DNA of 21,137 bases from an uncultured Peptococcaceae bacterium (GCA_937922955.1 CALAKO010000213.1:1-21137), one strand, 5' to 3'; shown: positions 1-7,098, numbered from the stretch's first letter. The notes: generated by a model from the letters alone, not told the origin. Numbers and translations are program-made.

Positions 1-91
1 ATTTTCCTACCAGGGGTTCTTTTGTACTGTCCGTTTAATCTGGGGCAGTACACAAAGCGTTCATGCGGTTGTTTTTATCGACAGCCAGCCC

Positions 92-919
92 TCAAGATTT
101 GAGCGGGCCATAGAAATAAGAGGCTGTGGCTCCGCCATCAATGAGGAAGTCCGCTCCAGTGATGAATGCTCCTCTATCGCTCATGAGCAATTCTGCCACA
201 TTCGCCACTTCGTCGGCAGTGCCTGAGCGGCCTGCCGGGCATTTGGCGAACATGTTTTTATAAAAGTCACCGCGCGGGCCATTAAATTCATCAATGGCCA
301 ATGGCGTCACAATAATGCCAGGAGAGATGGAATTGATGCGCGCGCCGCGTGCTCCCCACTTGACGGATTCAGCCATGACGCGCTTTTCGTTGCAGCGTTT
401 GGCCAGCTGGTACGCATGAAGGGTGTCGGTGATGTTTTCCGGCCGCAACAGTTCGAGCTCTAACAGTTCTTCACTTGGTGTGCAGGCCAGTTGTTCGTCT
501 TCTTCTGGTGTCAAGGCTGGCATACGGTGGCCGGATTGGCTGGAAATCGTCACGCCAACACCGCCAGGCGCAATGACTTTGCCAACTTCCTCTAATAGTA
601 CCGCTGTGCCATATAGATCCACATTCAAAATGGCTTCAATCGGTGCCTGACTCGGTGACACGCCTGCTGCATTGACCATCATGGTAATCTCCCCATATTT
701 TTGTGCTTCTACAATGAGGTTCTGTATGGAAGCTCTGTTGGAAAGATCCATTTCCACTGGCACCACGTCAAACCCAGCCGCATTCATGATTTCTGCTATG
801 GTTTGCGCGTTTTCCAGCTTTTTATCCCCAACAACAATCTTCATGCCATAACCCATTCGCCGGGCAATCGCCATGCCAATCTGCCCGGCGCCAGTCCATA
901 TCATAACGTTCTTCTTCAT
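92..919 (-). CDS. Short-chain dehydrogenase/reductase (SDR)
   Basis: A 275-residue classical SDR, a cytosolic NAD(P)H-dependent oxidoreductase of unknown substrate. The sequence shows the Rossmann glycine motif TGAGQIG (residues 9-15), the NAAG motif (83-86), a serine-rich strand (ISSQSG, about 125-130), the catalytic Y170-x3-K174 pair (YQLAK), and the SPG segment followed by the C-terminal GADFLIDGG typical of the family. An insert of roughly 30 residues (about 135-165, acidic) lies between the catalytic Ser and Tyr strands and is longer than in most classical SDRs. The ATG is preceded by AAAGGAG at good spacing. It lies 18 bp downstream of the flavodoxin gene and is probably co-transcribed with it from the promoter at 1499-1527. 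Family assignment is secure; substrate is not inferable. Confidence 0.93.
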   Translation of the reverse strand: MKKNVMIWTGAGQIGMAIARRMGYGMKIVVGDKKLENAQTIAEIMNAAGFDVVPVEMDLSNRASIQNLIVEAQKYGEITMMVNAAGVSPSQAPIEAILNVDLYGTAVLLEEVGKVIAPGGVGVTISSQSGHRMPALTPEEDEQLACTPSEELLELELLRPENITDTLHAYQLAKRCNEKRVMAESVKWGARGARINSISPGIIVTPLAIDEFNGPRGDFYKNMFAKCPAGRSGTADEVANVAELLMSDRGAFITGADFLIDGGATASYFYGPLKS

Positions 920-937
920 GAGAGGTGTCTCCTTTCT

Positions 938-1441
938 TTATCGATTCAGCCACGCTGAAACAGCACCATCGCTCTGCGCCGCCTGTGAACCAAGGACCGC
1001 CAGTCCTTCGGTCACGGCTGCACCAGGACAAGCTTGACCAATATGGCCCACAGTATTGCCGAGGCCGCTGCCTTCATGGGTGCAGAATGGATGAATGGTT
1101 TTCCCTTGCCAATTGTAACGCTCCAAAAATGTGTACACCGCCATTGGCAGATCTCCCCAATAGTTCGGATAGCCCAGATAAATCTCGTCGACTGCCATGT
1201 CTTTTGGATACGCCGCCAACTCAGGGCGTGCCTGCTTTTTCAAATCTTCGCGCGCTTGTTGAATGCAGGTTTGGTAGCCGTCCGAATAAGGAACTGCCTG
1301 CTCAATCTTAAAAAGCGCTGCCCCTGTTGCTGCGGCAATTTTCTCAGCCACAATCTCAGTATTGCCTTTGTCCACATAACGATATTGTCCACCAAAATAA
1401 TTTTCACCAGCTCGTGAATAATAAATCACCACTGCTGCCAT
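938..1441 (-). CDS. Flavodoxin-like FMN protein
   Basis: A 167-residue single-domain flavodoxin-fold protein, a likely FMN-binding electron carrier or NAD(P)H-quinone reductase-like protein. It starts with a hydrophobic beta strand (VVIYYSRAG) leading into the phosphate-binding loop, which is extended (SRAGENYFGGQYRYVDKGNTE) as in the larger bacterial flavodoxin family used with small reductases. The YLGYPNYWGDLPMAVYTFLE segment (about 88-107) matches the FMN isoalloxazine loop, and CTHEGSG (about 120-126) the next. The start ATG has AAGGAG upstream. It is the first gene of a two-gene operon with the SDR. The promoter and candidate regulator sites lie immediately upstream, and a LysR gene lies just beyond its terminator. 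Confidence 0.9.
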   Translation of the reverse strand: MAAVVIYYSRAGENYFGGQYRYVDKGNTEIVAEKIAAATGAALFKIEQAVPYSDGYQTCIQQAREDLKKQARPELAAYPKDMAVDEIYLGYPNYWGDLPMAVYTFLERYNWQGKTIHPFCTHEGSGLGNTVGHIGQACPGAAVTEGLAVLGSQAAQSDGAVSAWLNR

Positions 1442-1474
1442 CCAAATCCACTCCTTGCTTATGCCTATTTCAAA

Positions 1475-1489
1475 AACAGAACTTCTGTT
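1475..1489. promoter_or_regulatory. 15-nt palindrome in flavodoxin 5' leader
   Basis: AACAGAA-C-TTCTGTT is a perfect inverted repeat starting about 10 bp downstream of the -10 box, i.e. at the expected start of transcription of the flavodoxin-SDR operon. Its position suits a repressor operator. The binding protein is unknown. Confidence 0.5.
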
Positions 1490-1498
1490 ATCGTTTTT

Positions 1499-1527
1499 AT
1501 TGTAAAAGCGCCCTGTTTCACAATCAA
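1499..1527 (-). promoter_or_regulatory. Promoter of flavodoxin-SDR operon
   Basis: On the minus strand: TTGATT, 17-bp spacer, TACAAT, a near-consensus sigma-A promoter about 50 bp upstream of the flavodoxin ribosome binding site. Confidence 0.7.
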
Positions 1528-1531
1528 TTCA

Positions 1532-1548
1532 GGTTTCAACGGTTTCAA
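1532..1548. repeat. Direct repeat GGTTTCAA x2 upstream of -35
   Basis: GGTTTCAA occurs at 1532-1539 and 1541-1548, a 9-bp period, directly upstream of the -35 box of the flavodoxin promoter. The placement is where a class-I activator such as the neighbouring LysR protein would bind. The role is inferred. Confidence 0.4.
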
Positions 1549-1566
1549 ATAAGTTCAGCTAATACG

Positions 1567-1602
1567 AAAAGGCTGCGCCCATCAAAGATGGAACACAGCC
1601 TT
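1567..1602 (-). terminator. Terminator of LysR gene
   Basis: Hairpin with outer arms AAGGCTG/CAGCCTT and inner arms CCATC/GATGG, followed on the minus strand by TTTT. It begins a few bases after the LysR stop codon. Confidence 0.7.
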
Positions 1603-1607
1603 CATTG

Positions 1608-2489
1608 TTATTTTGCAAAACACGTTTTCAGACAATCTGCAAAGGATTCCACATAGTAACCGGAATTTTCTTTTTTCCAAAACAGGCATAACTTTTGAGT
1701 AATCGGCGCGCCGTTTCGATAAAGCGACAGGCGTCGAATGATGTCATCTGGTATTGAACCGTTTTTCTCCACCACTGGCAAATAGCCCTGCCCGCTGGCA
1801 ACAAGAAGTCGCGCTTCGGCCAGCGTTTCCGCAAAGAGAAACGTGCCGCGAAAACCAACAACTGTTTGAAAATACGCCTGTTCCTCCGCCTGCTGAGACG
1901 GGTCAGCAACAAGGATGCAGGGCAGATTTTTCAGCTCCTGCAAAGAAATCGCCGACGCCTCGGCCATGATGTTGTGCGCCGCAATTTCAACGCAAAAATC
2001 ACTGGCCTCCAACACCAGATTCACATATTCCTCAGAAAAAGCCCGCCGCTGATCGTTTAATACGACATCGGCATCGCCATGACGCAGCCAGTAAAACAGT
2101 TCTTCATGATCGCCGCACATCAACTGCAACGATACCTGCGGATAAGCTGCTGCAAAATCCGCCAACGCCCTTTGTAATTGCAAGCCGCTGTAGCGCCTCA
2201 GATACCCAATTTTAAGCACCGCTTTGTCGCCTTGTGCAATTTTCACGGTATCTCGGCACATCTGCGAATAGTCGGCCACAAGGATCAGGCTTTTTTTATA
2301 AAAATACGCCCCTGCCGGAGTCAAGGTGAAGGAACGATTGTGCCGCTCCAGCAATTGAACGCCCAGCTCTTGTTCCAATGCTTTGATCTGCTGAGAAATG
2401 GCCGATTGTGAAATATGACATTCTTCCGCCGCCTCCGAAAAGCTGTTATGACGCACAACCGCTTGAAAATATTGAATCTGTCGCAGCAT
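1608..2489 (-). CDS. LysR-family transcriptional regulator
   Basis: A 293-residue LysR-type regulator, normal family length. The N-terminal winged helix-turn-helix is clear: NSFSEAAEECHISQSAISQQ (about 15-34) followed by IKALEQELGVQLLER. The C-terminal part (about 90-293) reads as the periplasmic-binding-protein-like co-inducer domain. The start ATG follows AGGAGG. It is encoded just upstream of, and on the same strand as, the flavodoxin-SDR operon, separated by a terminator and that operon's own promoter, so local control of those genes is plausible but unproven. The usual divergent LysR-target arrangement is absent here. Confidence 0.95.
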   Translation of the reverse strand: MLRQIQYFQAVVRHNSFSEAAEECHISQSAISQQIKALEQELGVQLLERHNRSFTLTPAGAYFYKKSLILVADYSQMCRDTVKIAQGDKAVLKIGYLRRYSGLQLQRALADFAAAYPQVSLQLMCGDHEELFYWLRHGDADVVLNDQRRAFSEEYVNLVLEASDFCVEIAAHNIMAEASAISLQELKNLPCILVADPSQQAEEQAYFQTVVGFRGTFLFAETLAEARLLVASGQGYLPVVEKNGSIPDDIIRRLSLYRNGAPITQKLCLFWKKENSGYYVESFADCLKTCFAK

Positions 2490-2522
2490 CAGCGATTCCT
2501 CCTGCCCTTTAATGATGACCCT

Positions 2523-2531
2523 ATTATAACA
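2523..2531 (-). promoter_or_regulatory. Extended -10 promoter of LysR gene
   Basis: The minus strand reads TGTTATAAT, a perfect extended -10 (TGnTATAAT), about 34 bp upstream of the LysR start. No good -35 is visible, which is normal for extended -10 promoters. Confidence 0.6.
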
Positions 2532-2544
2532 TAGAAAAAATTAC

Positions 2545-2579
2545 CGAAAAAAGCCCTGCCCCTTCAAAAGGGACAGGGC
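2545..2579 (-). terminator. Terminator of EFR1-like gene
   Basis: Minus-strand hairpin with 12-bp arms (plus-strand GCCCTGCCCCTT 2553-2564 against AAGGGACAGGGC 2568-2579, one mismatch), followed by TTTTTT. It lies just after the stop codon at 2590. Confidence 0.85.
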
Positions 2580-2589
2580 CCGACAATCG

Positions 2590-3348
2590 TCAAATAAACA
2601 GTTCTGCTTCTTTACGCTGGCTACAAGCTTTTTTCAATGCCAAACCAGCCGCAAATTGCATAATTGGATGAATCGTTCGCGCATGTTGTGGGCAAATGGT
2701 CACGCAGCGCATGCAGGAAATGCAAGCTTTTTTATCAACATTCTGTGGGTGCAGACGGTCAATGGCTTGAACAGGGCATTTCTGAGCACAAAGGCCACAA
2801 TTTGTACAAGCTTTTGTCGCTTTTGGCACCATGCTGACATTGCTTGTTTTATAGGGACGATTGCCAGGCAAATGAGGCGCTGATAATTCGCCGCTGGCGA
2901 GCTTCTCTTTGATACTCTGCGCAAAGGTTTCCAGCAGCTGCTGATCCTGGGCATCTGGTCGGCCGGTGGCAAATTGATGCGCAATAGAATGTTCGGCCAC
3001 TGCAGCAATCGCAGCAACGACCTTAAAGCCTGCTTCCTTTACCGTATCCTGTAATTCCAGCAAGGTGTCCTCATAGGCACGATTGCCATAAACTGCCATC
3101 AGCACGGCACGCGCACCATTGCCACGACACTTTGATAAACGCGCCACGGCCGTTGTTGGCACACGCCCGCCGTAAGATGGCACAGCGATCACAGCCACAT
3201 CGTCTTCATTCAACACTAAACTGCGAAAATCCTTCTTGCTATCACACAAATCCACCAATGTTACTTCATCAGCCAGTGTTTGAGCCACCATGTCGGCGGC
3301 TTTCATCGTACCACCGGTTGGGCTAAATACCATTTTATACACGTTCAT
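2590..3348 (-). CDS. EFR1-like flavodoxin/2[4Fe-4S] ferredoxin protein
   Basis: A 252-residue cytosolic electron-transfer protein. An N-terminal flavodoxin-like domain has the phosphate loop SPTGGT (9-14) and PSYGGRVP (57-64). The C-terminal 2[4Fe-4S] ferredoxin has Cys181/184/187/191 and Cys209/212/215/219 in CxxCxxCxxxCP spacing. This architecture matches the EFR1-type ferrodoxins common in clostridia. The ATG at 3348 is preferred because AGAAGGGGAA precedes it; an in-frame TTG 20 codons upstream lacks a comparable site. The gene diverges from the Rrf2 regulator, and its promoter is bracketed by two perfect inverted repeats, so Rrf2-type redox or Fe-S-responsive control is likely. The leader is long, about 160 nt. 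Confidence 0.92.
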   Translation of the reverse strand: MNVYKMVFSPTGGTMKAADMVAQTLADEVTLVDLCDSKKDFRSLVLNEDDVAVIAVPSYGGRVPTTAVARLSKCRGNGARAVLMAVYGNRAYEDTLLELQDTVKEAGFKVVAAIAAVAEHSIAHQFATGRPDAQDQQLLETFAQSIKEKLASGELSAPHLPGNRPYKTSNVSMVPKATKACTNCGLCAQKCPVQAIDRLHPQNVDKKACISCMRCVTICPQHARTIHPIMQFAAGLALKKACSQRKEAELFI

Positions 3349-3451
3349 CAGCAAATTTCCCCTTCTCTCAAAGTAATTGATGTTTCGACACGTTCCGAAT
3401 CTTTTCAAAACGCAATCTTCCCCTCAGATACCAGTCAAACGTGATTAGATC

Positions 3452-3480
3452 TTGCATGATTCTATAATGACTGCTACAAT
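3452..3480 (+). promoter_or_regulatory. Promoter of Rrf2 regulator gene
   Basis: TTGCAT (3452-3457), 17-bp spacer, TACAAT (3475-3480). The expected transcription start falls at about 3487, inside the inverted repeat at 3485-3507, implying autoregulation. Confidence 0.6.
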
Positions 3481-3484
3481 TCTC

Positions 3485-3507
3485 GATGTAATACATCCTG
3501 TTACATC
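3485..3507. promoter_or_regulatory. Putative Rrf2 operator 1
   Basis: Perfect inverted repeat GATGTAA-N9-TTACATC. It covers the predicted start of the plus-strand Rrf2 transcript and the first ~23 nt of the minus-strand EFR1 transcript. Its left part also contains a 13-nt palindrome, GATGTA-A-TACATC. Confidence 0.75.
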
Positions 3508-3515
3508 CTTCGAAC

Positions 3516-3544
3516 AGTGTAGCACCCCCTTGATGTAATGTCAA
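3516..3544 (-). promoter_or_regulatory. Promoter of EFR1-like gene
   Basis: On the minus strand: consensus TTGACA (3539-3544), 17-bp spacer, TACACT (3516-3521). The -35 box lies inside operator 2, and operator 1 covers the initiation region. Confidence 0.75.
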
Positions 3545-3554
3545 CAGTTACATC
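3532..3554. promoter_or_regulatory. Putative Rrf2 operator 2
   Basis: A second perfect GATGTAA-N9-TTACATC repeat with the same arms and spacer length as operator 1. The two are 47 bp apart start to start. This copy overlaps the -35 of the EFR1 promoter. Confidence 0.75.
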
Positions 3555-3585
3555 TCTTCCGATAATTCATTGAAAGGAACCCACC

Positions 3586-4026
3586 ATGCAGATAAGTACA
3601 AAATGCTCCATTGCCGTCCACTGCCTCATCTTCATCCATGAAGCCAACGGTGTCGCAAAAGTCACCAGTAAACTTCTTGCTGAAAGCACGGGCTGCAATC
3701 CCGTCGTCATTCGCAACATCCTCAGTTCTCTTAAAAAAGCAGGGCTTATTACTGTGCCCCGCGGTACCGGCGGTGCTGAATTATGCGCCGATCCCACTCA
3801 AATCACCCTTTATCAAATTTACAGCGCCCTAGAGCCAAAAGGACTAACATCAATCATCGGCATTCACCCTTGCCAGGGCCGTTCCTGCCCCGTGGCACAA
3901 AACATTCATCAAGTGCTGAAAAAACCTTATCACAAAATCGAAGAAGCCATTCAAAACACCATGGAAAATACCACCTTGCAATCCATGATCGACGATTTTC
4001 ACCAACTTACAGCATCAACCATATAA
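3586..4026 (+). CDS. Rrf2-family transcriptional regulator (YwnA-like)
   Basis: A 146-residue Rrf2 protein. It begins with the family's typical MQISTKCSIAVHCLIFI helix, then a winged helix-turn-helix (about 26-60: VTSKLLAESTGCNPVVIRNI, then LKKAGLITVPRGTGGA). The C-terminal half has HPCQGRSCPVAQNI (94-107), resembling the CPVG-type motif of YwnA-like members rather than the three-Cys Fe-S motif of IscR. Cys37, Cys96 and Cys101 could be redox sensors. The RBS AAAGGA lies 7 bp before the ATG. It is divergent from the EFR1-like gene and very likely represses both promoters through the two identical inverted repeats between them. Signal ligand unknown. Confidence 0.93.
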   Translation: MQISTKCSIAVHCLIFIHEANGVAKVTSKLLAESTGCNPVVIRNILSSLKKAGLITVPRGTGGAELCADPTQITLYQIYSALEPKGLTSIIGIHPCQGRSCPVAQNIHQVLKKPYHKIEEAIQNTMENTTLQSMIDDFHQLTASTI

Positions 4027-4028
4027 AC

Positions 4029-4072
4029 AAAACGGTTCAGCCTCAAAAAATGAGTCTGAACCGTTTTTGTTT
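4029..4072. terminator. Bidirectional terminator
   Basis: Arms AAAACGGTTCAG (4029-4040) and CTGAACCGTTTT (4056-4067), with an inner CTCA/TGAG pairing. T-rich on the plus side and A-rich on the left, so it can end both the Rrf2 transcript and the converging DUF3795-like gene. Confidence 0.85.
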
Positions 4073-4503
4073 TAACGTTTTTTATACAGAATGATTTCTG
4101 GTGCTTCTCCGCCAGAGCCATAACTGCTGATCAGCAAATATTGGTCATCCGCCACGACACCATAAAAGCGCTCGCTGCCTGGCTGTGCAATCTGGGCGCC
4201 CAGATAAACACGCTGATCCTGCAAGAGCTTTACCGCGTCACCATTTGGCAGCGGATAGGCCAAATTCACGTAAAAACTATTCAGAAGCGTCACGTCTGTA
4301 ATCGCCAATTGAGGAATATCCAGTGCGTTCACCTCTGCAATGAGGCGTTGCTTTTCCTGATGCAAACGTTCGCTTCCACCTTGCTGTACCCATTCAGCCG
4401 CCACGCAGCTGCCGCCAAATGGATGACCGCCAGTGTTTTCACAGCCACCACATCCCGCCGTTCTGGGACATTGTCCACAGCAATCCAGTCCACAATACGT
4501 CAT
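4072..4503 (-). CDS. Cys-rich DUF3795-like protein
   Basis: A 143-residue protein beginning TYCGLDCCGQCPRTAGCGGC, with Cys at 4, 8, 9, 12, 18, 21 and 33. The CGLDCxxC opening resembles the DUF3795 family, thought to bind metal through these cysteines. The C-terminal half (about 60-143) has no motif I recognise and looks like a small alpha/beta domain. The start ATG overlaps the stop of the upstream acetyltransferase gene as ATGA, so the two are translationally coupled. Function unknown; metal binding is inferred from cysteine spacing only. Confidence 0.8.
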   Translation of the reverse strand: MTYCGLDCCGQCPRTAGCGGCENTGGHPFGGSCVAAEWVQQGGSERLHQEKQRLIAEVNALDIPQLAITDVTLLNSFYVNLAYPLPNGDAVKLLQDQRVYLGAQIAQPGSERFYGVVADDQYLLISSYGSGGEAPEIILYKKR

Positions 4504-4967
4504 TTTTTCATCCTCCTGTTTTCATCACGCCGCATGTATAGCAGCGGGTAAGGGTTGCCTTGCTCGTCCAGCTCGCTGCGCCGCTCCACCACAAAGCCCA
4601 TGTGTTCGTAAAAACCTCGCGCCTGTGGATTTTGTTCATTAACCGTCAATGTATTCACACCATGGTGCGCGATGCCATATTGAAGCAGCCGCCTGCCAAG
4701 GCCCTGACCACGGGCTTCCGGCGCCAGAAAAAGCATTTCCAACGATGTATCCGCGATGCCCATAAATCCTAAAGGCCGTCCCACCTCGTCCACAACCACC
4801 AACAAATGAGGCACTTCCGCCAATGCCTGCGGCACATAGCACTTGATCTGCTCAATCTCGCTGGCAGACAAGAAATCGTGACTGGCCTGCACCGAACGTT
4901 CCCACACTTGCAGCAGCTGCGCCAACAATTCTGGGGTGCGCTGCGCCACCGTTATAATCGTCATCAT
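4500..4967 (-). CDS. GNAT acetyltransferase, YjaB-like
   Basis: A 155-residue acetyl-CoA-dependent N-acetyltransferase. It shows the acetyl-CoA pyrophosphate loop EARGQGLGRRLL, then NEQNPQARGFYEHMGF and RSELDEQGNPYPLLYM, which closely resemble E. coli YjaB. The ATG at 4967 is chosen because AGGAAG precedes it and because the upstream in-frame ATG at 5012 lies inside the -10 box of the predicted promoter. The 3' end overlaps the DUF3795-like gene by 4 nt. The acceptor substrate is not known. Confidence 0.9.
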   Translation of the reverse strand: MMTIITVAQRTPELLAQLLQVWERSVQASHDFLSASEIEQIKCYVPQALAEVPHLLVVVDEVGRPLGFMGIADTSLEMLFLAPEARGQGLGRRLLQYGIAHHGVNTLTVNEQNPQARGFYEHMGFVVERRSELDEQGNPYPLLYMRRDENRRMKK

Positions 4968-5010
4968 CGTCACTTCCTGTACTTGATCTCGCTGCGTCGC
5001 ACTTATCCCC

Positions 5011-5040
5011 ATTATACACCGGCAGCCTGATTTTTTTGAA
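5011..5040 (-). promoter_or_regulatory. Promoter of GNAT/DUF3795 operon
   Basis: On the minus strand: TTCAAA, 18-bp spacer, TATAAT (5011-5016). This excludes the longer GNAT reading frame that would begin at 5012. Confidence 0.65.
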
Positions 5041-5187
5041 CAACGAAAAACTCCCCTTGGCGCTGCCTCGAAATTGTAGGTTCGAGCTTGTCACCTTGGA
5101 GAGCTTGTAGGATGCATTTTCATGGTATGAAATTACAATACAGCACGGCTAGTGCCTGAAAAACGGAACACCGGTCACGCTTAGCAA

Positions 5188-5799
5188 TCAGTCACCAATA
5201 TCGGTGTGGCCCTGTTCAAATTCCCATTGCAGACCGTAGCGATCAATAAAGTAGAAGTAGCGCACCTGCCCCAGGATGTTCGCAGTCTCAACGTTGCGCG
5301 CATCGGTTTCACCCGGCGCCTGATCGAAGAAGCGGACATCGGACGGCTGCGTTTCGCTGATCTGATACACTTTGTAAGCCTCGGTCTCATTAATCAGGCG
5401 GGTATCCGGCATAGCCTGAATGTGTGCAAAGGCTGCTTCGATGTTGGTCACTTTCAACGCCACGTGGCGTGCCCCGCTCACATCGTTGGCGGCAAAAGTC
5501 ACCGGCTCTGTCCGACCTTTTGGATAGTGGTATTGCATCAACTCCAAGGTCAGCTTGGTGCCCGGCACATTGACAAAAGCAATGGACACATCTCCCTCAG
5601 CCGCCTCCTCCACAAAACCTCCAGCTTTGAAAAAGCCTTCGTTTCTCCAATGGGACAGACAATGGTCCGGCTGCACCCCCAGCAGATCGCGGTAATAGTC
5701 CACAGCCTGCTCCATGTCGTCGACGAAAATGCAAATATGCGACAGCCCGATAATGTTCGGCTGTTCGGGCTGAATGGTGTTATTCATTGTATCGTTCAT
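5188..5799 (-). CDS. VOC-family (glyoxalase/dioxygenase-fold) protein
   Basis: A 203-residue protein of the vicinal-oxygen-chelate superfamily (glyoxalase I, dioxygenases, epimerases). Two beta-alpha-beta-beta-beta modules are visible: ISHICIFVDDMEQAVDYYRDLLG-like (about 17-41) through LTLELMQY (83-90), and RHVALKVTNIEAAFAHI (111-127) through YGLQWEFEQ (188-196). Candidate metal ligands are His21, Glu86, His112 and Glu193, the usual H-E-H-E set, so it is probably an active metalloenzyme. RBS AGGAGG precedes the ATG. It sits 21 bp downstream of the DUF6485 gene and is probably co-transcribed. Substrate unknown; family secure. Confidence 0.9.
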   Translation of the reverse strand: MNDTMNNTIQPEQPNIIGLSHICIFVDDMEQAVDYYRDLLGVQPDHCLSHWRNEGFFKAGGFVEEAAEGDVSIAFVNVPGTKLTLELMQYHYPKGRTEPVTFAANDVSGARHVALKVTNIEAAFAHIQAMPDTRLINETEAYKVYQISETQPSDVRFFDQAPGETDARNVETANILGQVRYFYFIDRYGLQWEFEQGHTDIGD

Positions 5800-5820
5800 C
5801 TGTGATTCCTCCTAACGCAA

Positions 5821-6021
5821 TCATTCAATAATCCCATGATCCCTAGCCAACGCCTCTATGCTGCGATCGTAGGTCGCCTCTGCTTCTTTAGAGAAAAAGC
5901 AGCCTGGAACGCCTTCATTATGATCACGGTGGTGTGCGACGCATTCGCAGCATTTTCCATGGCGCGGACAATCGTAGGTGCATGGGCAGTCCCGCTTATT
6001 GTCACATTGGTGTGTCATCAT
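5821..6021 (-). CDS. Cys-rich small protein (DUF6485)
   Basis: A 66-residue protein with eight cysteines (6, 12, 14, 18, 24, 25, 27, 41), including CPCTYDCPRHGKCCECVAHH and a PGCFF turn, the recognisable signature of the DUF6485 family of anaerobes. The pattern implies metal (Zn or Fe) coordination. The C-terminal helix is acidic. AAAGGAAG lies just before the ATG. It is the first gene of the pair with the VOC protein. No function is established. Confidence 0.88.
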   Translation of the reverse strand: MMTHQCDNKRDCPCTYDCPRHGKCCECVAHHRDHNEGVPGCFFSKEAEATYDRSIEALARDHGIIE

Positions 6022-6245
6022 CGATTCTTCCTTTCTGTCCTAAACACTCAATTTCGGATTGTGCATATAGCCAGGCAGATCAAAGCTACGCCGCCTTCGA
6101 CAAAATCCATCAAGGATGCTAAATTCTGTATGCGCTTGGTACTGCCTGACCAATAGATTCGGATAACAATTTCATTCTACCAAAAGTTCAAAATCAGCAA
6201 GCAAGTTGTACAAAATTTGATGTGTTTTGTGCAGAATTTACAAAG
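6022..6245. other. Intergenic leader region of DUF6485 gene
   Basis: Together with the adjacent hairpin this is a gene-free stretch of over 300 bases. I see no convincing coding potential (only a ~20-codon hydrophobic frame without a ribosome binding site) and no recognised riboswitch. It must hold the promoter of the DUF6485-VOC pair, but no box combination is good enough to name. Confidence 0.4.
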
Positions 6246-6296
6246 AAACGGCCCCTGCTTTTCGAACCATTTTTCGAAAAGCAGGGGTCGTTTTGC
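6246..6296 (-). terminator. Strong terminator of metallophosphoesterase gene
   Basis: A 21-bp stem (6246-6266 with 6273-6293, one G-U pair) and a 6-nt loop (6267-6272), with T/A tracts at both ends. It lies about 65 bp past the metallophosphoesterase stop and isolates that gene from the DUF6485 unit. Confidence 0.85.
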
Positions 6297-6357
6297 TGTA
6301 CCAAGTTGAGCCATTGTATTGAAAGCTGGACAACCAGTCTCGGCCAAAGCCCGCGCC

Positions 6358-7098
6358 TCAATGCAGAACCAACGCTGGTTTAAAACCAAGATAATCACCA
6401 CTGACAAGCATGTAGTTGACACCGCGCACCGAGCCACGGAGACTGTCGCCAAAGCGCTTGGCTCCGTGACAATGGGAATAGACGACCGTTTCCACACCGT
6501 ATTCTTCAGCAATATCCGTAAACGGCGACGCATCCTCGAGAATGTTCGTCGGCGGGTAATGCAGAAACATGATGTACTTGCGATAGCCAGCCGCTGTTGC
6601 CTGTTCAAAAGAATCGCGCAAACGCGCAAGCTCACGCGCCACCAGTTTTTGCGCGTGACGTTCATTCTCTTCGTCCCAGCCAACGACGTGCCCCCAGGGA
6701 TCCAGATAGAACGGCCCTTCAAAGGTGTAGCCCTTGGTGCCGACGAGGGCATAGTCCTGGTAGCTGGCAAAATTATTCTGCAGAAAAAAGAGCCGTCCTT
6801 CGTAAGCCGCGTTCAGCCGCTCTGTTTTCTTGGCATCCCAGAACATGTCGTGGTTGCCACGCAGGAGAATCTTGCGCCCTGGCAGCCGCTCAATAAACGC
6901 AAGGTCTTCCTGACATTCGTCCAACTTGCGTCCCCAGGAATGATCGCCAGTGAGAACAAGGGTGTCGTCCGGCGCAACGAGCTTATTCACGTACTTTTCT
7001 ATTTTGCGTTCGTGATGCTTCCAGGCTTTACCGAACACGTCCATTGATTTATTCACTTGAAAGCTGAGATGCAAATCTCCCAGTGCATACAGCGCCAT
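6358..7098 (-). CDS. Calcineurin-like metallophosphoesterase
   Basis: A 246-residue dinuclear-metal phosphoesterase. The motif series is complete: GDLHL (Asp8, His10), LTGDHSWG (Asp52), RGNHD (80-84), FLHYPP and YSHCHG near the C-terminus. The ATG at 7098 is used because AAAGGAGAG precedes it; the longer frame (7 more codons) would start inside this site. It is a single-gene unit between two terminators with its own extended -10 promoter. The substrate (phosphoprotein, nucleotide or lipid precursor) cannot be decided. Confidence 0.93.
   Translation of the reverse strand: MALYALGDLHLSFQVNKSMDVFGKAWKHHERKIEKYVNKLVAPDDTLVLTGDHSWGRKLDECQEDLAFIERLPGRKILLRGNHDMFWDAKKTERLNAAYEGRLFFLQNNFASYQDYALVGTKGYTFEGPFYLDPWGHVVGWDEENERHAQKLVARELARLRDSFEQATAAGYRKYIMFLHYPPTNILEDASPFTDIAEEYGVETVVYSHCHGAKRFGDSLRGSVRGVNYMLVSGDYLGFKPALVLH

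Noticed and set aside
20..56. Inverted repeat GTACTG/CAGTAC with flanking TTTG/CAAA downstream of the SDR gene
   Set aside because: Short, bulged stem without a T tract on the minus strand; not good enough to call a terminator.
3349..3509. Riboswitch in the ~160-nt leader of the EFR1-like gene
   Set aside because: No recognised aptamer or terminator/antiterminator pair; the leader length is explained by operator placement.
5118..5132. Small palindrome TTTCAT-GGT-ATGAAA between the VOC and GNAT genes
   Set aside because: Not placed relative to any promoter I could identify; likely chance.
6160..6174. CGGATAACAATTTCA, identical to part of the E. coli lac operator/M13 reverse primer region
   Set aside because: Only 15 bases match; the flanks do not continue the lac or vector sequence, so vector contamination or a lac-type operator is not supported. 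Probably chance in an AT-rich intergenic region.
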